Below, in pieces: positions 15,392-25,790 of a stretch of 64,000 nt of DNA. Under the pieces are notes generated by a model. The model worked only from the letters and a program-made list of their open reading frames with translations, did no database searches and was not told the DNA's origin. Source of the stretch: PALSA-1296 sp038210275 (GTDB lineage Bacteria; Bacteroidota; Ignavibacteria; Palsa-1295); NCBI GenBank assembly GCA_038210275.1, contig JBBQWV010000017.1:1-64000 (forward strand). The letters are read 5' to 3'. Numbering within the stretch: the first letter of the stretch is position 1; every line of letters starts with the position of its first letter. The position numbers were made by a program, and so were the translations under genes.

Positions 15392-18300
15392 ATGAAAAAA
15401 TCTAATTTTCCTTCCAAAACGCTCATTACGTGCGGCTTTTTTTTCGTTCTTCTCATCAATCTTTTCTTCACGGAAAAATCTTCGGCGCAGCAATTCCAGA
15501 AAGGCATCGTCTCCGAAGGCAAGGATTTTTATATTGGCTATGTCTATCCGAGTTTTAATAAAGTAACTTCTAAAATCGTTGGGGGTAATCCTGCTGGCTT
15601 TTATAATGTCTACGCTCTGATCTCAAGTTTTGAGGGTAATAACATAGTAACTGTTTCTTATTTCGATGATAATGGGCGAGAAACTTCAATGTTAAGACTG
15701 AGTATAGGCGCACATAATGCTATTCAGGTTTCGTTAAACGGGGCACTGATGAAGATGGATGAGCCTGGTGATTCCCCGCAGTATAGAGCCTGCCATATTA
15801 CTGCAAAAAAACCTGTCAGCGTTGAATATTTCAGTGTCGGTGCAAATGCGGGTGGAGCGTATCTTGCACTTCCAACTCCGGCGCTTGGCAAAAATTATGT
15901 CGTTGCAAGTTATAATGACAATCCCGGCCTTGGCTCGATCCCCTTTCGTGTAGCTGAAAATTCAGGTGGATATTTTATGGTGATTGCACCATTTGATTCG
16001 ACGAACATCACGATCATTCCGAATGGATTGACGGCAGGTGGGCATAAAGGTGTGCATTCCGGATCTGGGGCGAACGGAAAACCGCAGCCATATACGGTTT
16101 TATTAAATCGCGGACAATGCTATTGGGTAAAAGGTGATGGGAGTGATGCAACCATTGATATGTCAGGATCTACTATCACTTCCTCAAAACCTATCGCTGT
16201 GCTTTCCGGTCATGAAGATGCTTTTCTCGGTTCTTCTGATGGCTATAATACCGAATCCCGTAATTTTATGATTCAGCAGTTAATTCCTGCGGAATATTTT
16301 GCTTCGAATGGATACGTGACTATTCCTCTTATAGATGTGGCTTCATCGGATCCTTCCGATCCCGGTTATGGCGAGAACTTCAGAGTTTTTACATTCGATA
16401 CAAATAGTGTCGATGTTCAGGCAAAAGTTGCAGGAGTGGTGAATGCTCTACCAATGACAACTTCAGCGAACGGGTATCCTGCACGAGAACTTGATAATAT
16501 CGCTGCTCCGGTAGAATTCCACTCCACTGATAACCGAAAATTTGGCGTTATGATGTACGATCTCCGCCAGCAAGGGGCAACATCTCCGAACCCTGCGCCA
16601 AGTATGATGACAATTGTACCAATGTCGAATTGGAAAAACTCATTCGTATTCTATGTTCCGCCAAAATCTTTCGAAACCTATCAGAATTATTATGTAAATA
16701 TTATCGGCTTGCGTAGTGATATTGAGAAAGGCTTTATCCAATATGGGTTTAACGGTATTACAACACTATCAAAACTAACGAATCTTACGAATAAAGCTAC
16801 TTATACTAATATTCCATTTCACCCTGAATTAAAGGGCGCGACTTATTCCCTAAGTCCCGGATCATATTATTTTACAAATACTCGCGATGCGGATAAGAAC
16901 CCTGATACGTCGTCGGTTGCAGCAGAGTTTGCAGATACGAGTATTCTTCATGGCGGCTTTATGGTTTATTTTTTCGGAATGCGCGGGATAGATATAGACA
17001 ATAATATTGGTACAGCAGATCCTGACGATTATTTCTTTTCCTTTGGTACCCCTGTCGGGATGTCTCTTGTAACAGGAGGTTCATCTCTTATTACTGCTAA
17101 GATCGATACATTTTGTTCTTCATGGAATGTTTGTATTCATGATCGCAACGTGACCTATCCTGCTCTTTCCGGAATAACGAGCGTAAGTTTACTCAATGAT
17201 CCTGACGGCAATATCGTCCGACCGGGAAGAAAATCTGTTAATGTGCATTTCGATGAAACACTCGATCCGAATAATATGGGTGAGATAGATTATACGGGAA
17301 AAGATTCGGTAGTATGTATTAATGTGAGCGTTAATAATCCGTTAGATACTGCTTACGCAGCGCTGTATATTTCCGATAATATCGGAAATCATCAGCTCCT
17401 TGATCTGCGCTATAAGGCTCCGCACTTTATTCTCCGAGAGCTAGGCAAGACGGTGTTATTTGCTGACACTCTGTTGAAGGTCGATACAGTTTTTTTTCCA
17501 ACTACACGGGTTGGTGGTGAGATTTGTTCAACACTTGTCATTATCAACACAGGAAGCCTTGGGAGTAAATCTTTTACTCTATCAAATATTTTCTTGAAGA
17601 AAAATGATGGACAGTTCAAAATTTCTTCTATTACTCCGTCCATTCCGGTTGCTCTGAAACCAAACGATACTCTAAAAGTCAGCCTCTGCTTCGAAGCGAA
17701 GGATAAGGGAAGGTATAATGATTCGCTAATACTATTGACAGATTGTTTTACTGCTCCGATTCCGGTCATAGGTGAAGCCGGCACTCCGCTCATTATTGCC
17801 ACCGATATTGATTTTGGAAGCGTGGCTTTGGGTTCGCAAAGCTGCCTTCCGTTGACAATAACGAGTGTTGGCTCCCTACCTTTTCTATTAACTAAGAATT
17901 GGCTGTTACATGATACTTCTAAATTTTCTATGGATCCGCAAAGCGTTGGAAAGCTTCCTGTGACTTTAAATCCCGGGAAGTCGATAACATTATCGTTCTG
18001 TTACAAACCGATTTCAATTAATAGTCTTGATTCAACAACAGTAGATTGGAAAACAGATATTACTCAGCCATTTACAGATTCTATCAAGTCATGGTCATTC
18101 TTAAGAGGTAAGCCTGCTAAGCCTGTTAAGCCTGGAGTATATTGGGATAGGTCTCGGCTCTCATTCTTTGCCGATTCGACTGTAGCACCTGATTCAGTTA
18201 TAGAACGAATTAATCTTGTGAATTCAAGTTCAGCAAGGACTCATGTTACAAATATGTTTATATTTGGAGCTGATGCACAAGAGTATTATATCCTTACAAC

Positions 18301-18778
18301 TCAGCGCGGTACAAACCCAGGTGCTTTTGATATGAATGTTGGTGATATTCTTTGGGTTGATGTCGTTTTCAAACCGGATCTTACAAAACCCTACCCATTA
18401 CGCTACGCAGATCGCCATGCTAATTTAGTAGCAACCAATTTTAATAATGAGACGAAATCAGATGATTCAACGATCGCAGCACTCATTGGCACATGGGCGA
18501 AGAGTGATGTGAAATCGGCAACTCAGCCCATGAAATTCACGATTCAGCCGAATCCTGTTAGTGGTAATTCCGTCATTATCTCATTCGCATCGCCGCAGGG
18601 AAATAAAGCAAGCCTAAGCGTCTATGATATTCTTGGCAGGGAAGTATATAGCAAGAATATTTTATCAGGCGATACGAAGTTCGAGATTCCGATTGCTAAT
18701 TTTAGCAACGGCACATACTATGCGCGTCTTGTCTCTGGAAGCAATTTTGCAACGCAGAAATTTGAGATAGCGCGATGA
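15392..18778 (+). CDS. IgGFc-binding-like giant surface protein 1 (T9SS)
   Basis: 1,128 aa with a signal peptide to about residue 33 (KSSAQ). Residues ~45-420 match the IgGFc-binding N-terminal fold: GKDFYIGYVYPSFN, VEYFSVGANAGGAYL, GKNYVVASYNDNPG, SSKPIAVLSGHEDAF. Residues ~690-890 hold choice-of-anchor-D (ASPM/SPD-2/Hydin) repeats, for example ATDIDFGSVALGSQSC. The tail (~1045-1128) has IQPNPVSGNSVIISF, SVYDILGREVY and a final KFEIAR, a type A T9SS sorting domain. It is the first of three tandem paralogues. The domain was named from human FCGBP; binding of antibody is not implied here, and adhesion or matrix function is inference. Confidence 0.8.
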   Translation: MKKSNFPSKTLITCGFFFVLLINLFFTEKSSAQQFQKGIVSEGKDFYIGYVYPSFNKVTSKIVGGNPAGFYNVYALISSFEGNNIVTVSYFDDNGRETSMLRLSIGAHNAIQVSLNGALMKMDEPGDSPQYRACHITAKKPVSVEYFSVGANAGGAYLALPTPALGKNYVVASYNDNPGLGSIPFRVAENSGGYFMVIAPFDSTNITIIPNGLTAGGHKGVHSGSGANGKPQPYTVLLNRGQCYWVKGDGSDATIDMSGSTITSSKPIAVLSGHEDAFLGSSDGYNTESRNFMIQQLIPAEYFASNGYVTIPLIDVASSDPSDPGYGENFRVFTFDTNSVDVQAKVAGVVNALPMTTSANGYPARELDNIAAPVEFHSTDNRKFGVMMYDLRQQGATSPNPAPSMMTIVPMSNWKNSFVFYVPPKSFETYQNYYVNIIGLRSDIEKGFIQYGFNGITTLSKLTNLTNKATYTNIPFHPELKGATYSLSPGSYYFTNTRDADKNPDTSSVAAEFADTSILHGGFMVYFFGMRGIDIDNNIGTADPDDYFFSFGTPVGMSLVTGGSSLITAKIDTFCSSWNVCIHDRNVTYPALSGITSVSLLNDPDGNIVRPGRKSVNVHFDETLDPNNMGEIDYTGKDSVVCINVSVNNPLDTAYAALYISDNIGNHQLLDLRYKAPHFILRELGKTVLFADTLLKVDTVFFPTTRVGGEICSTLVIINTGSLGSKSFTLSNIFLKKNDGQFKISSITPSIPVALKPNDTLKVSLCFEAKDKGRYNDSLILLTDCFTAPIPVIGEAGTPLIIATDIDFGSVALGSQSCLPLTITSVGSLPFLLTKNWLLHDTSKFSMDPQSVGKLPVTLNPGKSITLSFCYKPISINSLDSTTVDWKTDITQPFTDSIKSWSFLRGKPAKPVKPGVYWDRSRLSFFADSTVAPDSVIERINLVNSSSARTHVTNMFIFGADAQEYYILTTQRGTNPGAFDMNVGDILWVDVVFKPDLTKPYPLRYADRHANLVATNFNNETKSDDSTIAALIGTWAKSDVKSATQPMKFTIQPNPVSGNSVIISFASPQGNKASLSVYDILGREVYSKNILSGDTKFEIPIANFSNGTYYARLVSGSNFATQKFEIAR

Positions 18779-18855
18779 GCTACACTTCCTTTTTTTTCCG
18801 GGGAAGGTGTAACTTTGCCCCCTTTGGATAGTTCTTGGTAGTATCAACCCAGTAT

Positions 18856-18882
18856 GTCATTCTGAGCGAAGTGAAGAATGAC
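18856..18882. repeat. Short inverted-repeat element GTCATTCT...AGAATGAC
   Basis: GTCATTCT (18856-18863) and AGAATGAC (18875-18882) enclose GAGCGAAGTGA. This GTCATTCTGAGCGAAG type of sequence is, to my knowledge, a dispersed intergenic repeat seen in many unrelated bacterial genomes. It lies 20 bases upstream of the second paralogue. Confidence 0.6.
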
Positions 18883-18901
18883 AAGAATTAATTAAGAAAA
18901 T

Positions 18902-21900
18902 ATGAAAAACCTGCTCAAAGCATCTTTATTCGCACTTCTGCTTATCCTCATAGCAGGTCAGGCTTCGGCGCAATATTCTTTGTCCTCTGACGGAAAGGAT
19001 TTTTGGGTTGGCTATATGTATCCCAGTTATAACAAAGTTGCCAATGCTTCTACCGATGGCTTTTATGGGGCTTATGTACTGGTATCAAGCTACACTGATA
19101 ATTTTATTCAACTTTCTTATTTTGATAAGACATCAGGAGTAGAAATGCCGGCAGGTCGTTATAAAGTGCTTGCACGTACAGGAATTCAGATACCGCTTAA
19201 TATTCAGGCAGTGAAGATGAACGATACAGGTGAGATCCCTGAATTTACGGCATGCCATGTTACTGCCGATCGTCCTATTAATATTGAGTATTTCAGCACC
19301 GGTGCCTGCTCGGGTGGAAGCTTCCTCCCATTACCAACGGCAGGGCTTGGAAAAAAATATGTCGTGGCAAGTTATAATGATAATCCCGGAGCAGGCGGGC
19401 TTCTTGGAGGGAATCTTGGTCCAAGTGAACTTGAAATGTCGCATGGTTTTTTTGAGATCGTCGCACCATTTGACGGGACGGTAGTCTCCATTATACCAAA
19501 TGCAACGACGATGCGCGGACATCTCGGAGCGAGTTCGGGCAAAGGCTCGACAGGCATTCCTCATTCGTTTACAGTTGCTCTCAGTCGGGGTCAGTGCTAT
19601 TTAGTGAAAGCCGGCGGTGATAATAATTCGGTAGATATTTCCGGTTCTATCGTTGAATCGAATAAACCGATTGCCGTTCTTGGAGGTCATGAAAACGCTT
19701 TTTTAGGCGGAGTGAGCGGAAGAAATCTGGAAGGACGTGATTTTATGATCGAGCAGATGATCCCTGTTGATCAGTGGGATACAGCAGGATATATTTCTCT
19801 TCCATTGGCTGATTCTCAGCCTGCTGATCCAGCAACATACCAAGGTGTCGGAGAAAACTATCGAACATATACATGGGATACTCTTGGATCGAAAGTAGAG
19901 ATGTCCGACGCTTGCACCGGAATATTTACCATGCCTACAGCACGTCTTAGTAATACAGCAACTGAGCAGCAGGGGATAACCTGTCCTGTTGATTTTAAGT
20001 CAACAAACTCCAAGAAATTTTCCGTCATGATGTACGACCAGCGCAACTTTGCCACAACTGCTCCTTATCCAGCGCCGAGCATGATGACGATCATTCCGAT
20101 GTCGCATTGGAAAACTTCCTATCTTTGGTATGTTCCGGCAAATAAGTTTGAAACATTGCAGGCATACTTTGTCAATGTTATAGCTCCGACGGGGGATTTT
20201 GATAATGGAATAAAAGCTTCTTTCAATGGAGGTGCAATAAAACCGATCAAGTCAATACTTTCACTTACAAGGCAATGGAAAGTGCTTCCGAATCATCCGG
20301 GTTTTTCCGGAGTGCAGTTCAAATTATCACCGGGCAGCTACTATGCAACAGGTCCGCATCCTTTCATCGTCTATAACTTCGGCTTCCGCGGTATTGATCC
20401 GGATTTCAATCTCGGAGATTTTGATGGAGATGACTTCTTCTTTTCTTATGCAGCGCCTGCCGGCATGAAATTCGGAAATGGCTCGGCAGCACATATTAGT
20501 GTAAAGATTGATACCCTCTGTTCATTTTGGAATGTTTGCATTCACGATTCAACATTCGGACAGCCCAATCAAAGTATTAAAAGCATAACGCTGCTTAATG
20601 ATCCGACTCAGGATATCGTGCAGACCTCTCCGAGACCCGCCAAAGTTTTCTATAATACGAGACTCGACGATTCTTTAGATCCCGGTTATCCCAGTTTCAA
20701 TACGAACGAAATTAATTTTCCGAATGGGGATACTGATATTTGTTTTAAGGTGTCCGTGAATAAACCTACTGATAGCGCTTATGCGCCGCTATTCATTGTC
20801 GATGAACAAGGCAATGCCCTCATTGTTGATCTATTCTACAAGCCGCCATTCGTAAGCCTCAGTCCCGATAGTGGAAGATACCTCCTCGCGACAATTGGAA
20901 AGGATACGTGCCAAAGATTTGTATTTTCAAATTTTGGACAGATCGTAATCTCCAATGATACAACAATCGTTTTTAATAACATCACCCATAAGAACGATAC
21001 GACGATCAATGTTAATGTTGTTCATCACATCGGCAGATCATTTGCTATAAGTTCAGCTAATCTTAAGAATCACAATGCAAATTTTCAAGTAACGAGCACT
21101 GTCCCTCAACTTCCGGCAAATATTAAGCCCGGAGATTCACTTGTTATCACCGCGTGTTTCTCTGCAAAGGATTCCACAATACAGAAGGATACGATTCTGC
21201 TTGTCACCGATTGCTTCACTGACCCGATCAGTCTTCTCGGACAAGGAGCAGCCCCATTGATCCTATCAGGCAACCGTGATTTTGGAAATGTTCTAGTCGA
21301 TTCGACAAAATGCGATACCGTCAGTGTGCGAAATGTTGGCGATGCGGATTTCACCCTCACGAAGAATTGGACTCTTTCCAATACAAAGAATTTCTCTTTC
21401 AGAGATAGTTCGCTTTTGCCGATAGTGCTCAAGCCCGGACAAGTAATGTATTTTACATTCTGTTACACACCACATCAAGAAAACCTTGATACGACAGTGA
21501 TGAACTGGGGCACGAATCTCACTGATCCTTATAAACATTCGATCAAAGATTCATCGATTCTGAGAGGTCGAGGAGTGAAATCAGGCTATTTCTGGGATAG
21601 AACAGTTCAGCAATTTACAATTGACACAACAAGCGGGATTGATTCCGATATTGTTCGCGTCCATTTATATAATAATGCAACAGGTAATGGCAGTCCGTCT
21701 GCCCACGTCGATAGTGTCGTTATAGTAGGACCAGATTCATTAGAGTTTTATATGTTAAGAAATCAGCTGGGTTATACCCCGCTCGGTAATTTTGATCTGA
21801 AGCCTGATGATTCTATTTGGGTTGATATTGCATTCAAACCGAATCTTAATAAGCCTATCCCACAGAAATATGCTGACCGACATGCGCAGCTCGTCGCGAT

Positions 21901-22234
21901 CAATAAGGCTCTTGAAAGAGATCAGGTTATTGATCTTACTGGAGTCATGGCGGGTAAAAGCGGAGTAGCAGTTTCTTCTCAGCCTTCATTATTCACGATA
22001 AGCCCGAATCCGGCTTCGGGAAATTCCGTGATCATCACACTTACCACTGTGCAGGAAACCAAAGCTATTCTCAGTGTCTATGATATTCTCGGCAGGGAAG
22101 TCTTCAGGAAAGATATTATGCAGGGAATTTCTATGGCTGAAATCCCGCTTCGGAATATGAATCCGGGCGTCTATTATGTCCGTTTTACGTCAAATAACGG
22201 CATCTTTACGCAAAAGTTTGAAGTAGTAAAATAA
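18902..22234 (+). CDS. IgGFc-binding-like giant surface protein 2 (T9SS)
   Basis: 1,110 aa, paralogue of the preceding gene along its whole length. Signal peptide MKNLLKASLFALLLILIAG to SASAQ-like ASAQ (residue ~24). The IgGFc-binding-like region shows GKDFWVGYMYPSYN, INIEYFSTGACSGGS, GKKYVVASYNDNPG, SNKPIAVLGGHENAF. Choice-of-anchor-D repeats follow (NRDFGNVLVDSTKC). The tail has ISPNPASGNSVIITL, SVYDILGREVF and final KFEVVK, a T9SS type A domain. No enzyme motif is seen. Tandem placement suggests duplication with divergence. Confidence 0.8.
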   Translation: MKNLLKASLFALLLILIAGQASAQYSLSSDGKDFWVGYMYPSYNKVANASTDGFYGAYVLVSSYTDNFIQLSYFDKTSGVEMPAGRYKVLARTGIQIPLNIQAVKMNDTGEIPEFTACHVTADRPINIEYFSTGACSGGSFLPLPTAGLGKKYVVASYNDNPGAGGLLGGNLGPSELEMSHGFFEIVAPFDGTVVSIIPNATTMRGHLGASSGKGSTGIPHSFTVALSRGQCYLVKAGGDNNSVDISGSIVESNKPIAVLGGHENAFLGGVSGRNLEGRDFMIEQMIPVDQWDTAGYISLPLADSQPADPATYQGVGENYRTYTWDTLGSKVEMSDACTGIFTMPTARLSNTATEQQGITCPVDFKSTNSKKFSVMMYDQRNFATTAPYPAPSMMTIIPMSHWKTSYLWYVPANKFETLQAYFVNVIAPTGDFDNGIKASFNGGAIKPIKSILSLTRQWKVLPNHPGFSGVQFKLSPGSYYATGPHPFIVYNFGFRGIDPDFNLGDFDGDDFFFSYAAPAGMKFGNGSAAHISVKIDTLCSFWNVCIHDSTFGQPNQSIKSITLLNDPTQDIVQTSPRPAKVFYNTRLDDSLDPGYPSFNTNEINFPNGDTDICFKVSVNKPTDSAYAPLFIVDEQGNALIVDLFYKPPFVSLSPDSGRYLLATIGKDTCQRFVFSNFGQIVISNDTTIVFNNITHKNDTTINVNVVHHIGRSFAISSANLKNHNANFQVTSTVPQLPANIKPGDSLVITACFSAKDSTIQKDTILLVTDCFTDPISLLGQGAAPLILSGNRDFGNVLVDSTKCDTVSVRNVGDADFTLTKNWTLSNTKNFSFRDSSLLPIVLKPGQVMYFTFCYTPHQENLDTTVMNWGTNLTDPYKHSIKDSSILRGRGVKSGYFWDRTVQQFTIDTTSGIDSDIVRVHLYNNATGNGSPSAHVDSVVIVGPDSLEFYMLRNQLGYTPLGNFDLKPDDSIWVDIAFKPNLNKPIPQKYADRHAQLVAINKALERDQVIDLTGVMAGKSGVAVSSQPSLFTISPNPASGNSVIITLTTVQETKAILSVYDILGREVFRKDIMQGISMAEIPLRNMNPGVYYVRFTSNNGIFTQKFEVVK

Positions 22235-22556
22235 ATAATTTTCACCAACTGAAACAAAACCTCCCGTTTTGGCTCTTACCTTCAAACTCTTCTATTAAGG
22301 AATGGGTTTGGTATCCCATGGCATTAAATTTGCATAGGTATTGAAGATCGTATGTCAAAGTGAACAGTTTGAGTTGGGCGGTTAGTTGAATCGCCATGCG
22401 TTGTATTGTAAGCCGTGTTGTGTTGAAGTTTTTTACAAACGTTATTATTTCTCAGCCATCTACATGATCGGAAGCGAGGATATCTTTTTTAGAAATTCTT
22501 TCGGCTCCGTATCATGTAAAACATTTTACCCCCATTATATAAGAAAAGGTATATTT
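22235..22556. other. Gene-free upstream region of the third paralogue
   Basis: If the third paralogue starts at 22557, this leaves 322 bases. A TAAATTTG -7 type box is at 22325-22332 with TTTG 14 bases upstream, a short spacing, so it is only a weak promoter candidate. Part of the stretch is open in frame with the gene from 22386, but its residues (many Cys, Tyr, Phe) do not look like coding sequence. No other structure seen. Confidence 0.4.
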
Positions 22557-25500
22557 ATGAAACCTGCTACCATTTTTTCCAACGGAGTTATCACGCTTCT
22601 ATTCTCATTGCTTTTGTTTGCATCGCCATCGCAAGCAGCTTTGAAAACGTCATACATCATTAATTTTGGCGGGACGCTGGGGCATAATTACTCTCCGAAT
22701 ATTCTGAGCGTTGAAGTCGGCGACACCATAATCTGGAAAGGTGATTTTAGTGCTGACAATTTGGTTGTTACTTCATTGCCCGCAGACGCTACACCAATCG
22801 GTCCCGTGACATCTGGTGCGTCGTTTACCTATATTATCCAAGCCCCGGGTACGTATAATTTTGAGAATCCTATCTGGGCATCACTTGGGATGAAAGGATC
22901 GATATCAGCAGAATTCAAGCCGCATGGTAGTCTCACAAATGCCGGACGCGAATTCTATCTCGGTTTACTTTACCCTACGTATAATTATATCGCACCGAGC
23001 TCTCTGTTCCGGCAATATTCCGTCTATGCATTGATCACAACATATTACGATAATGTAATTTATATAAGCTATTACGATGCAAACGGTACGGAATTGACTC
23101 CCAAAAAATATACGATGAAATCACGGAGTGGATTGCAGGTCGTTCTTGATGCTCAGGGAATGCGTCTGGATTCGAATGTTGAAACACCGGCATACAAAGC
23201 CTGTCACATTATATCTAAATATCCGATCGCTGTGCAATATCTCAGCCGAGGTGCAAATGCAGGGGGGGCCTATTTAGCATTGCCGTCACTTGCAGTTGGA
23301 AAAAAATATGTTGTTGGAAGTTACAACGATGATGCCACAGGCGGCGCATTACCTAAAGGGAATGGAATACCTATTCCCGAATTAGCCGGAGGAACATTCA
23401 TGGTCATCGCTACTGAGGATGTAACGGGAGTCAATATTACCCCTGCGACGGCAACATCAACAGGGAAGTCGGGACCTTTTGGTGTTACCTTAAGCAAAGG
23501 TCAATGTTATCTCGTTCGTTCGGACGGCAAAAGTACGGATCATGATCTAACGGGTACAATTATCGAATCTTCAAAACCAATAATAGTTATTTCAGGTCAT
23601 GAAGACGCTTTTCTTGGCGACGGCGCTAACACAACATCAGAGCAGCGCAACTATTTGATCCAACAAATGGTACCGTATGAATTTTGGGATACCACCGGTT
23701 ATATAGGTATTCCTTTTACCAGTAGCGGCGCACCTTCCTCAAACACCGGCGGTATAGGCGATGCTTACAGAGTGATGACCCATGATCCGGGGGCAGCAAT
23801 AGTACAAGCAGATGTCGGCGGCATTGCAGGTGGATATATTATGTCAGCTTCTCCGCTAAAGTATTCAGAGAAAACAGAGATCACTTCACCTGTTGATATT
23901 TATTCAACAAACGGACATAAGATCAGTGTCATGCAATATGATGAACGGAGTCAGGGGACTAAAGCTCCGTATCCTTCACCGAGTATGATGGCGCTTGTTC
24001 CGCATTCGAGATGGAGAACAGCTTATAATTTTACGGAATTTGATCCTGCCGGAATAAGTGGCGTAAATTCCAACCAATACATCAATGTTATTGCCGACAG
24101 TTTAAATACCATAAAGGTTTCAGTGGATGGTGCCCCTGACGTACCTATCTCTAACCTCGGTTCGAGTTTAGGTTCATATTTTGGGATAACGAATCGTTAT
24201 ACGCAAAGCCCTATTACCGGCGGACGCTACGAAGTAGGTTCGCATTCGTTTTATCTGCATTCGGAATATCCCTTCATTTTATATTCCTATGGCATGAGTC
24301 AACTGAGTTATGGTTTTGGCATGTTCGGTAATTATCAATACAATTATGAATATGCAACACCTGTCGGAATGCAATTGAATACGGGTGTACCACCTTCATT
24401 TAAAATTACGATAGATGAACATTCCGATTGTTCAGGTTGGCATATTTGTGTCGTTGATACCGGCTTGAATAATCCGGGTATTAAGGCTGTTATGCTTGTA
24501 GATGATACAGAAGCAGTATATTTCAAAAGACCGGGAGTGAAATTCAAAAATGTTTCCTTTGATTCATCGTCAGCTGATTTTAACAGAGGAGAGCTTCATA
24601 CCAATCTCGAGTCGAATAAGTCTTATTGTTTTGATGTACGCATAGATAATCGTCTTGCCGAAGCGAAGGCACCATTGGGTCTGATCGATAATAACGGCAA
24701 TGGACTCCTGCTCCAACTTCATAGGGATGCGCCAAAGGTACAACTCTCGACAAATCCACCAACGGCGAAGCCCGATAGTATTTTCTTTCCTTCTGGAATT
24801 GTTGGAGCACAGATATGCACAACATTTGTCGTGAAAAATACTGCACCTACAGGAGGCACGTCGCTGACATTTAACTCAGCGAAACTCACTAATTCCGATG
24901 CAGCATATGTCATTCAATCTGTTACGCCATCGCTTCCGGCAACCATACCGGCACAGGGAACGCTGACTATTAATTTATGCTATACGTCGAAAGATCTGCT
25001 TCGTCATCAGGATACGCTTATTATTAGTAACGATTGTTTTACTGTTCCAATCTCTCTTGATGGACATAGCTCAACAGGGTTGATCACCGCAGATAATATT
25101 GCGTTTGGAAGTATTGATAGCGGAAAAGAAATTTGCAAAACACTTCTCGTAAAAAATACCGGCTCGGCGGCTTTCACGTTGAAATCTGCAACAATGTCGG
25201 ATATGACGAATTTTGCGATTGATGCTGCTTTCCTTGCAACATTGCCAGTTTCTATTGCGAAAGGTGGACAGGTTTCAGTGAAGATATGTTACCATCCGCA
25301 GAAGGCTGGCGACGATACTACAGCGATCATCTGGGGTACAGATATTGATGCTGCCTTTATTAGTACCACAAAGAGCTACTCAGGACTTTCAGGTACAGGA
25401 CTTGATACGGTAAAACAAAATACCGGTGCTGTTGCCAGCGCTGATCCGCTTTTGAATACACTTACTGTTCGCCCAAATCCGGCTTCAGGAAATTCTGCAG

Positions 25501-25703
25501 TAGTGTCATTCTCGTTGCCGGAGAAATCAAAGGCAAATTTAGTTGTCTATGATGTCCTTGGCAGAGAGATGCTCAATATGAATTTTCGCAATGGCACGGG
25601 AGATATCGAATTACCTCTGACATATTTGAAGCAGGGAGTGTATTATCTACGCTTGATTTCCGACGACATTGTTCTGACGCAAAAGTTGGAAGTCGTGCGG
25701 TAA
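22557..25703 (+). CDS. IgGFc-binding-like giant surface protein 3 with cupredoxin-like N-domain (T9SS)
   Basis: The open frame begins at 22386, but ATG 22557 opens a normal signal peptide (MKPATIFSNGVITLLFSLLL to SQA), giving 1,048 aa. Unlike its two paralogues it inserts a cupredoxin-like domain (residues ~30-115): ILSVEVGDTIIWKGDF, then APGTYNFENPIWASLGMKG. The last segment aligns with the copper loop of plastocyanins but lacks the Cys and His ligands. It is followed by the shared IgGFc-binding-like region (GREFYLGLLYPTYN, GKKYVVGSYNDDA, SSKPIIVISGHEDAF), choice-of-anchor-D repeats and a T9SS tail (RPNPASGNSAVVSF, VYDVLGREML, KLEVVR). A strong terminator follows. Confidence 0.8.
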   Translation: MKPATIFSNGVITLLFSLLLFASPSQAALKTSYIINFGGTLGHNYSPNILSVEVGDTIIWKGDFSADNLVVTSLPADATPIGPVTSGASFTYIIQAPGTYNFENPIWASLGMKGSISAEFKPHGSLTNAGREFYLGLLYPTYNYIAPSSLFRQYSVYALITTYYDNVIYISYYDANGTELTPKKYTMKSRSGLQVVLDAQGMRLDSNVETPAYKACHIISKYPIAVQYLSRGANAGGAYLALPSLAVGKKYVVGSYNDDATGGALPKGNGIPIPELAGGTFMVIATEDVTGVNITPATATSTGKSGPFGVTLSKGQCYLVRSDGKSTDHDLTGTIIESSKPIIVISGHEDAFLGDGANTTSEQRNYLIQQMVPYEFWDTTGYIGIPFTSSGAPSSNTGGIGDAYRVMTHDPGAAIVQADVGGIAGGYIMSASPLKYSEKTEITSPVDIYSTNGHKISVMQYDERSQGTKAPYPSPSMMALVPHSRWRTAYNFTEFDPAGISGVNSNQYINVIADSLNTIKVSVDGAPDVPISNLGSSLGSYFGITNRYTQSPITGGRYEVGSHSFYLHSEYPFILYSYGMSQLSYGFGMFGNYQYNYEYATPVGMQLNTGVPPSFKITIDEHSDCSGWHICVVDTGLNNPGIKAVMLVDDTEAVYFKRPGVKFKNVSFDSSSADFNRGELHTNLESNKSYCFDVRIDNRLAEAKAPLGLIDNNGNGLLLQLHRDAPKVQLSTNPPTAKPDSIFFPSGIVGAQICTTFVVKNTAPTGGTSLTFNSAKLTNSDAAYVIQSVTPSLPATIPAQGTLTINLCYTSKDLLRHQDTLIISNDCFTVPISLDGHSSTGLITADNIAFGSIDSGKEICKTLLVKNTGSAAFTLKSATMSDMTNFAIDAAFLATLPVSIAKGGQVSVKICYHPQKAGDDTTAIIWGTDIDAAFISTTKSYSGLSGTGLDTVKQNTGAVASADPLLNTLTVRPNPASGNSAVVSFSLPEKSKANLVVYDVLGREMLNMNFRNGTGDIELPLTYLKQGVYYLRLISDDIVLTQKLEVVR

Positions 25704-25723
25704 GAGTTCGTTCTATTTATTTG

Positions 25724-25753
25724 AAAGGGCGGCTTTTTTAGCCGCCCTTTTTT
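25724..25753 (+). terminator. Rho-independent terminator
   Basis: AAAGGGCGGC (25724-25733), loop TTTTTTA, GCCGCCCTTT (25741-25750) then TTT. It ends the triplet of surface proteins and, reading the other way, has an A/T-rich flank that can also serve the convergent DUF1801 gene. Confidence 0.85.
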
Positions 25754-25790
25754 ATATTAAAGTTTATTAATTTACTAAAGTGTTTTAAAC

